Source of the DNA: JAUWCL01 sp964599375
GTDB taxonomy: Bacteria > Krumholzibacteriota > Krumholzibacteriia > Krumholzibacteriales > Krumholzibacteriaceae
Direction: 5' to 3'
DNA: 64,000 bases
Assembly: GCA_964599375.1 (NCBI GenBank)
Contig: CAZREW010000016.1
Coordinates: 12,858-76,857 of the forward strand
A program made the translations under genes and the position numbers. The notes under the pieces are model-generated. The model had not been told where the DNA came from, did no database searches, and worked only from the letters and a program-made list of their open reading frames with translations. Every line of letters starts with the position of its first letter. The stretch's first letter is position 1. Positions 61,301-64,000 of this stretch are shown here, in pieces.

Positions 61301-62482
61301 ATGGATGATCAGAACCGCAGGGTCTATTTCGACCATAACGCCACGACATACATGCGCGAGGAAGTCATAGAGGCGATGCTTCCATTCCTGCGTACCAGAT
61401 TCGGCAACGCGAGCAGCCTCCATTTCTTCGGTCAGGAAAACCGGGGCGTCATCGACGAGGCCCGGGAGCAGGTGGCCTCCTTCATCGGAGCAGAACCTGC
61501 CGAGGTGATCTTCACCTCGGGTGGGACGGAATCGGACAATATCGCGATCAGGGGCGTGGTCAAAGCGATTCGGGACAAGGTCCCCGCGCCGCACCTGGTA
61601 ACCTCGTCCATCGAGCACCCCGCGGTCCTGAGGACATGCGAGTCTCTGGAAAAGAATGGGGTCAGTGTCACATATCTTCCCTGCAGGAGGGATGGTTCGG
61701 TGGATGTCTCCGATCTAGAGTCGGCACTGAACGGGAATACCGTCCTCGCAAGCATCATGATCTCTAACAACGAGACAGGGGTGATCCAGCCGATCAGGGA
61801 GATTTCGGAGATAGTCAGGCCCCGAGGGATAATCCTTCACGTGGACGCGGTCCAGGGCATGGGTAAGATACCTGTCGACGTCGGACGGCTCGGCGTGGAC
61901 CTGTTGTCGATCTCGGCCCACAAGTTCTACGGACCGAAAGGTATCGGAGCCCTCTACGTCAGACGGGGCACCCCGATCCAGCCGGTGTACACCGGCGGAC
62001 ACCAGGAAGAGGGCCTGAGGCCCGGAACAGAGAACATCCCGGCCATAGTCGGGTTCGGAGAGGCTTGCAGGCTCTCGGCGGAGCACCTCGATGATGAGAT
62101 GTCGAGGATTGGCCGGCTTCGCGATCGGCTCCAGGAGGGGATCCTCGACAAGGTGCCGAAAGTCCACATCAACGGCGGCGAAGCCACCAGGGTTCCCAAC
62201 ACATGCAATGTCACCGTGCCAGGCATCGAAGGCGAAGCGATCTCGCTCAATCTAAGCATGCTCGGGTTCGCCCTCTCCAGTGGCAGCGCATGCGCCACCG
62301 GTGATCCGGAACCGAGTCATGTCCTCAAGGCGATGGGCCTAGATCCCGTGGAGGCCCAGGGGGCGCTGCGCATAAGTCTGGGCATATGCAATACTGAAGA
62401 GGACGTCGAAGCGTTCCTGGAGACCTTCCCGGGTGTGGTCAGGAGACTTCGCGACCTGTCGCCGATAAGGGGAGAGAGCTGA
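61301..62482 (+). CDS. iscS: Cysteine desulfurase (IscS/NifS type)
   Basis: 393 residues from ATG 61301 (MDDQNRRVYFDHNATTY); the frame is open to 61259. GGAGATAATCACGAT precedes it. Landmarks: FTSGGTESDNIAI, ASIMISNNETGVIQPI, VDAVQGMGKIPVDV, the PLP lysine Lys208 in SISAHKFYGPKGIG, GGHQEEGLRPGTENIP, and catalytic Cys331 in SSGSACATG. It supplies persulfide sulfur for Fe-S cluster and thio-cofactor assembly. The gene follows the Rrf2 regulator, as in isc operons, but iscU is not next; a protease gene is. NifS versus IscS naming is uncertain. Confidence 0.93.
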   Translation: MDDQNRRVYFDHNATTYMREEVIEAMLPFLRTRFGNASSLHFFGQENRGVIDEAREQVASFIGAEPAEVIFTSGGTESDNIAIRGVVKAIRDKVPAPHLVTSSIEHPAVLRTCESLEKNGVSVTYLPCRRDGSVDVSDLESALNGNTVLASIMISNNETGVIQPIREISEIVRPRGIILHVDAVQGMGKIPVDVGRLGVDLLSISAHKFYGPKGIGALYVRRGTPIQPVYTGGHQEEGLRPGTENIPAIVGFGEACRLSAEHLDDEMSRIGRLRDRLQEGILDKVPKVHINGGEATRVPNTCNVTVPGIEGEAISLNLSMLGFALSSGSACATGDPEPSHVLKAMGLDPVEAQGALRISLGICNTEEDVEAFLETFPGVVRRLRDLSPIRGES

Positions 62483-62486
62483 TCCC

Positions 62487-63461
62487 TTGATCCAGCCGTC
62501 ACGATCCTCGACAGGGTATTCCGTCCGCGCCGCGGCGGTGATTCTCATGCTCGCCGCCCTGGCGGTGCCCCACGCGGCCTCGTCCTATGACAGGAGATTC
62601 GTCGACAGCCTCGAGGGGTATGACTCGAGGTCCGCCGCGTGCGGGACCTATGTCATCTACTACACGGACAGGGGAGAGAAGCTCGCCGAAGAGGTCGAGA
62701 AGATACTATGCAGGTCCGCCGGAGAGATCGCCGCGCAGATCGGTCTCGAGGAAGTCTCCCCCGTCGCGTTCATCATCGCTCCAGATACACCGTCTTTCAG
62801 GCTGTTGCACGGCGGCCGACTTCCCGAGTGGGGAGAGGCGTTCGGTGATTCCAGGAGGATGATCATCGGTATAGATGCCTCACGCGTCCTTCTTTCCAAC
62901 CGTCCTTTCAAGACCGTGGTCCTTCACGAGCTCTCGCACGTCTTTCTCTCGCAGCGGACCGCGGGCGCGCGCTATCCGTCCTGGTTTGCCGAAGGGATCG
63001 CGATGCGGCAGTCGAGAGAGTGGACTCTGAGCGACCAGTGGGGGCTCGCGCTGAATGTCTGGAGACAGGACACGCCCCGTCTCGAGGATCTGCGTGGCAG
63101 GTTCCCGAAGAGCGAGGACAGGGCGGTCATGGCCTACCGGGTAAGCTACGCGGCCGTCGATGAGCTAATAGGGCACGATGAGAGAAAGCTGGTTACCTTC
63201 ACCGCATTCCTCAGGGATACGGGAGATTTCGAAAAGGCCTTTACACTCACGTTCGGCGAGACGGTCGACGAGTTCTCCGAAAGGTTTGAGGCCGCCATGA
63301 GAAGCAGATACCGCCACACTTCACTGTTCCTCAACATCTCCCCATATGGCCTCACTCTTTCGGGACTCTTCCTGCTGGCCTATTTTATCAAGAAGAGAAG
63401 GAGCAGGATGAAGGTCGAGCAGTGGGAGAGGGAGGAAGCGGGACCGCAGGAACCTCGATGA
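62487..63461 (+). CDS. Membrane-anchored MA-clan metallopeptidase (peptidase MA-like)
   Basis: 324 residues from TTG 62487, with GGGGAGAGAGCTGATCCC upstream. Signal or anchor AAAVILMLAALAVPHAASS. Zinc motif HELSH (His147, Glu148, His151) in FKTVVLHELSHVFLSQ, and third ligand Glu169 in YPSWFAEGIAMRQS. The C-terminus has a TM helix (about 288-305, GLTLSGLFLLAYFI) followed by a basic tail, so the catalytic domain faces the periplasm. It lies five bases after iscS, so it is co-transcribed with it, but no functional link is evident. Confidence 0.87.
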   Translation: MIQPSRSSTGYSVRAAAVILMLAALAVPHAASSYDRRFVDSLEGYDSRSAACGTYVIYYTDRGEKLAEEVEKILCRSAGEIAAQIGLEEVSPVAFIIAPDTPSFRLLHGGRLPEWGEAFGDSRRMIIGIDASRVLLSNRPFKTVVLHELSHVFLSQRTAGARYPSWFAEGIAMRQSREWTLSDQWGLALNVWRQDTPRLEDLRGRFPKSEDRAVMAYRVSYAAVDELIGHDERKLVTFTAFLRDTGDFEKAFTLTFGETVDEFSERFEAAMRSRYRHTSLFLNISPYGLTLSGLFLLAYFIKKRRSRMKVEQWEREEAGPQEPR

Positions 63462-63506
63462 GACAGTCGTCATGGGAAGGCCCCGCACCGGAAAGGCCGT
63501 CAGTCC

Positions 63507-63535
63507 TTGACAGCCCGCCGGGCACTTCTTATACT
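63507..63535 (+). promoter_or_regulatory. Consensus promoter upstream of the tRNA cluster
   Basis: TTGACA (63507-63512), exactly 17 bp, TATACT (63530-63535). Predicted start near 63542, directly at a terminator-like hairpin. Confidence 0.8.
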
Positions 63536-63544
63536 GTCTGGTAC

Positions 63545-63575
63545 CTTCCGCGGGTCTGCGGAAGTGGTTTTTTTT
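63545..63575 (+). terminator. Terminator-like hairpin between the promoter and tRNA-Ser
   Basis: Stem CTTCCGC (63545-63551) / GCGGAAG (63558-63564), loop GGGTCT, then TGG and eight T residues ending one base before the tRNA. Confidence 0.7.
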
Positions 63576-63662
63576 GGAGGGCTAGTCCTAACTGGTAAGG
63601 CAGCGGATTTGAAATCCGCCGGGCGCAAGCCCTTGGGGGTTCGAGTCCCTCGCCCTCCGCCA
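63576..63662 (+). tRNA. tRNA-Ser (anticodon UGA)
   Basis: Acceptor GGAGGGC pairs with GCCCTCC, discriminator G, encoded CCA. The anticodon stem GCGGA / TCCGC holds loop TTTGAAA, anticodon TGA. The long variable arm (GGGCGCAAGCCC) is typical of Ser tRNAs. T-loop TTCGAGT is present. Confidence 0.95.
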
Positions 63663-63681
63663 TGAAAAGACGGAGTCCAGC

Positions 63682-63773
<92 letters not shown>

Positions 63774-63800
63774 CTATTTGATATATAATCGAAGGAAAAG

Positions 63801-63874
63801 GCGCCCATAGCTCAATTGGATAGAGCGTCTGGCTACGGACCAGAAGGTTGGGGGTTCGAATCCTCCTGGGCGTA
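63801..63874 (+). tRNA. tRNA-Arg (anticodon ACG)
   Basis: Acceptor GCGCCCA / TGGGCGT (one G-T pair), discriminator A, no CCA encoded, unlike the two Ser tRNAs. Anticodon stem TCTGG / CCAGA holds loop CTACGGA, anticodon ACG (wobble A34, normally edited to inosine by TadA). T-loop TTCGAAT is present. Confidence 0.95.
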
Positions 63875-63883
63875 TTTGATCTC

Positions 63884-63916
63884 ATCCGGCGGCCCCCTGG
63901 CCGCCGGATGTCGTTT
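63884..63916 (+). terminator. Terminator-like stem after the tRNA cluster
   Basis: Perfect 11 bp stem ATCCGGCGGCC / GGCCGCCGGAT with a CCCT loop, followed by GTCGTTT. The T run is short. The remaining bases to 64000 show no gene. Confidence 0.7.
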
Positions 63917-64000
63917 AATGTGTTGTGATTATGGGAGATAGGATTGTGTTGTCGGTGATGCAGGTACCGTGGCGCCCATGGGATCCGTGAATACCCTCCG

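Overview
This 64 kb window is a dense, GC-rich bacterial chromosome segment, mostly on the + strand, with almost no accessory DNA. No transposase, phage gene or CRISPR array was seen. Proteins with FCB-group flavour include a PNPFNP / FlgD-like C-terminal domain on a secreted carboxypeptidase, a stand-alone Reg_prop propeller, a PorV/UPF0164-like outer-membrane protein and many TPR lipoproteins. With the housekeeping gene order and Gram-negative envelope genes, they suggest an uncultured FCB-group lineage such as Krumholzibacteriota, Eisenbacteria or Latescibacterota. That placement is inference from gene style, not from a marker-gene tree.

Layout. 1-7140: two large membrane proteins on the - strand (one runs off the left edge), a YpeA-like acetyltransferase, a short Omp85 protein, a secreted EEP-family phosphatase/nuclease and a DUF4136 lipoprotein. 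7150-14800: a five-PAS hybrid histidine kinase, a DUF123 protein, a D-amino-acid aminotransferase preceded by a short coupled ORF, tyrS, an AhpD-like protein and a Wzz/GumC-type protein. 15000-21070: an M61-like protease, a Reg_prop propeller and two glycosyltransferases. 21190-25350: a double-PDZ protein, a Yip1 membrane protein and an EF-G paralogue. 25366-38747: a 19-gene housekeeping run, yebC-ruvC-ruvA-ruvB-queA-tgt-yajC-def-fmt-PASTA-rpe-ffh-rpsP-khpA-rimM-trmD-rplS-rnhB-yraN. It links Holliday-junction processing, queuosine synthesis, formyl-Met handling, SRP targeting and ribosome maturation.

38800-46500: a lipoprotein, three - strand transporters (AGCS, NSS, DMT), a small secreted protein, a strongly structured non-coding segment, lysine 6-aminotransferase and an FmdB zinc ribbon. 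46700-52250: a lipid-linked-sugar style operon (DPM1-like GT2, DUF2304, YbhN-like flippase) ending in a secreted M14 carboxypeptidase, then an M29-type aminopeptidase. 52400-60600: OPT transporter, methyltransferase, a lipoprotein / outer-membrane protein / TPR cassette, a TPR lipoprotein and a cyclophilin. 60680-63460: an Rrf2 regulator, cysteine desulfurase and a membrane-anchored MA-clan protease. 63500-63916: tRNA-Ser(UGA), tRNA-Ser(GCU) and tRNA-Arg(ACG).

Regulatory signals are unusually legible. Many intergenic gaps hold sigma70-type promoters (TTGACA, 17 bp, TATATT/TAGATT/TATACT) and GC stems with T runs. TTG is used as a start codon in about a dozen genes. The best candidates for something undescribed are the hairpin-rich segment at 44404-44611, the promoter-then-terminator arrangement directly in front of the tRNA cluster, the long leader in front of the 18663 glycosyltransferase, and the lipoprotein/OMP/TPR cassette at 55460-58616. 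No clear new defence or mobile system was found.
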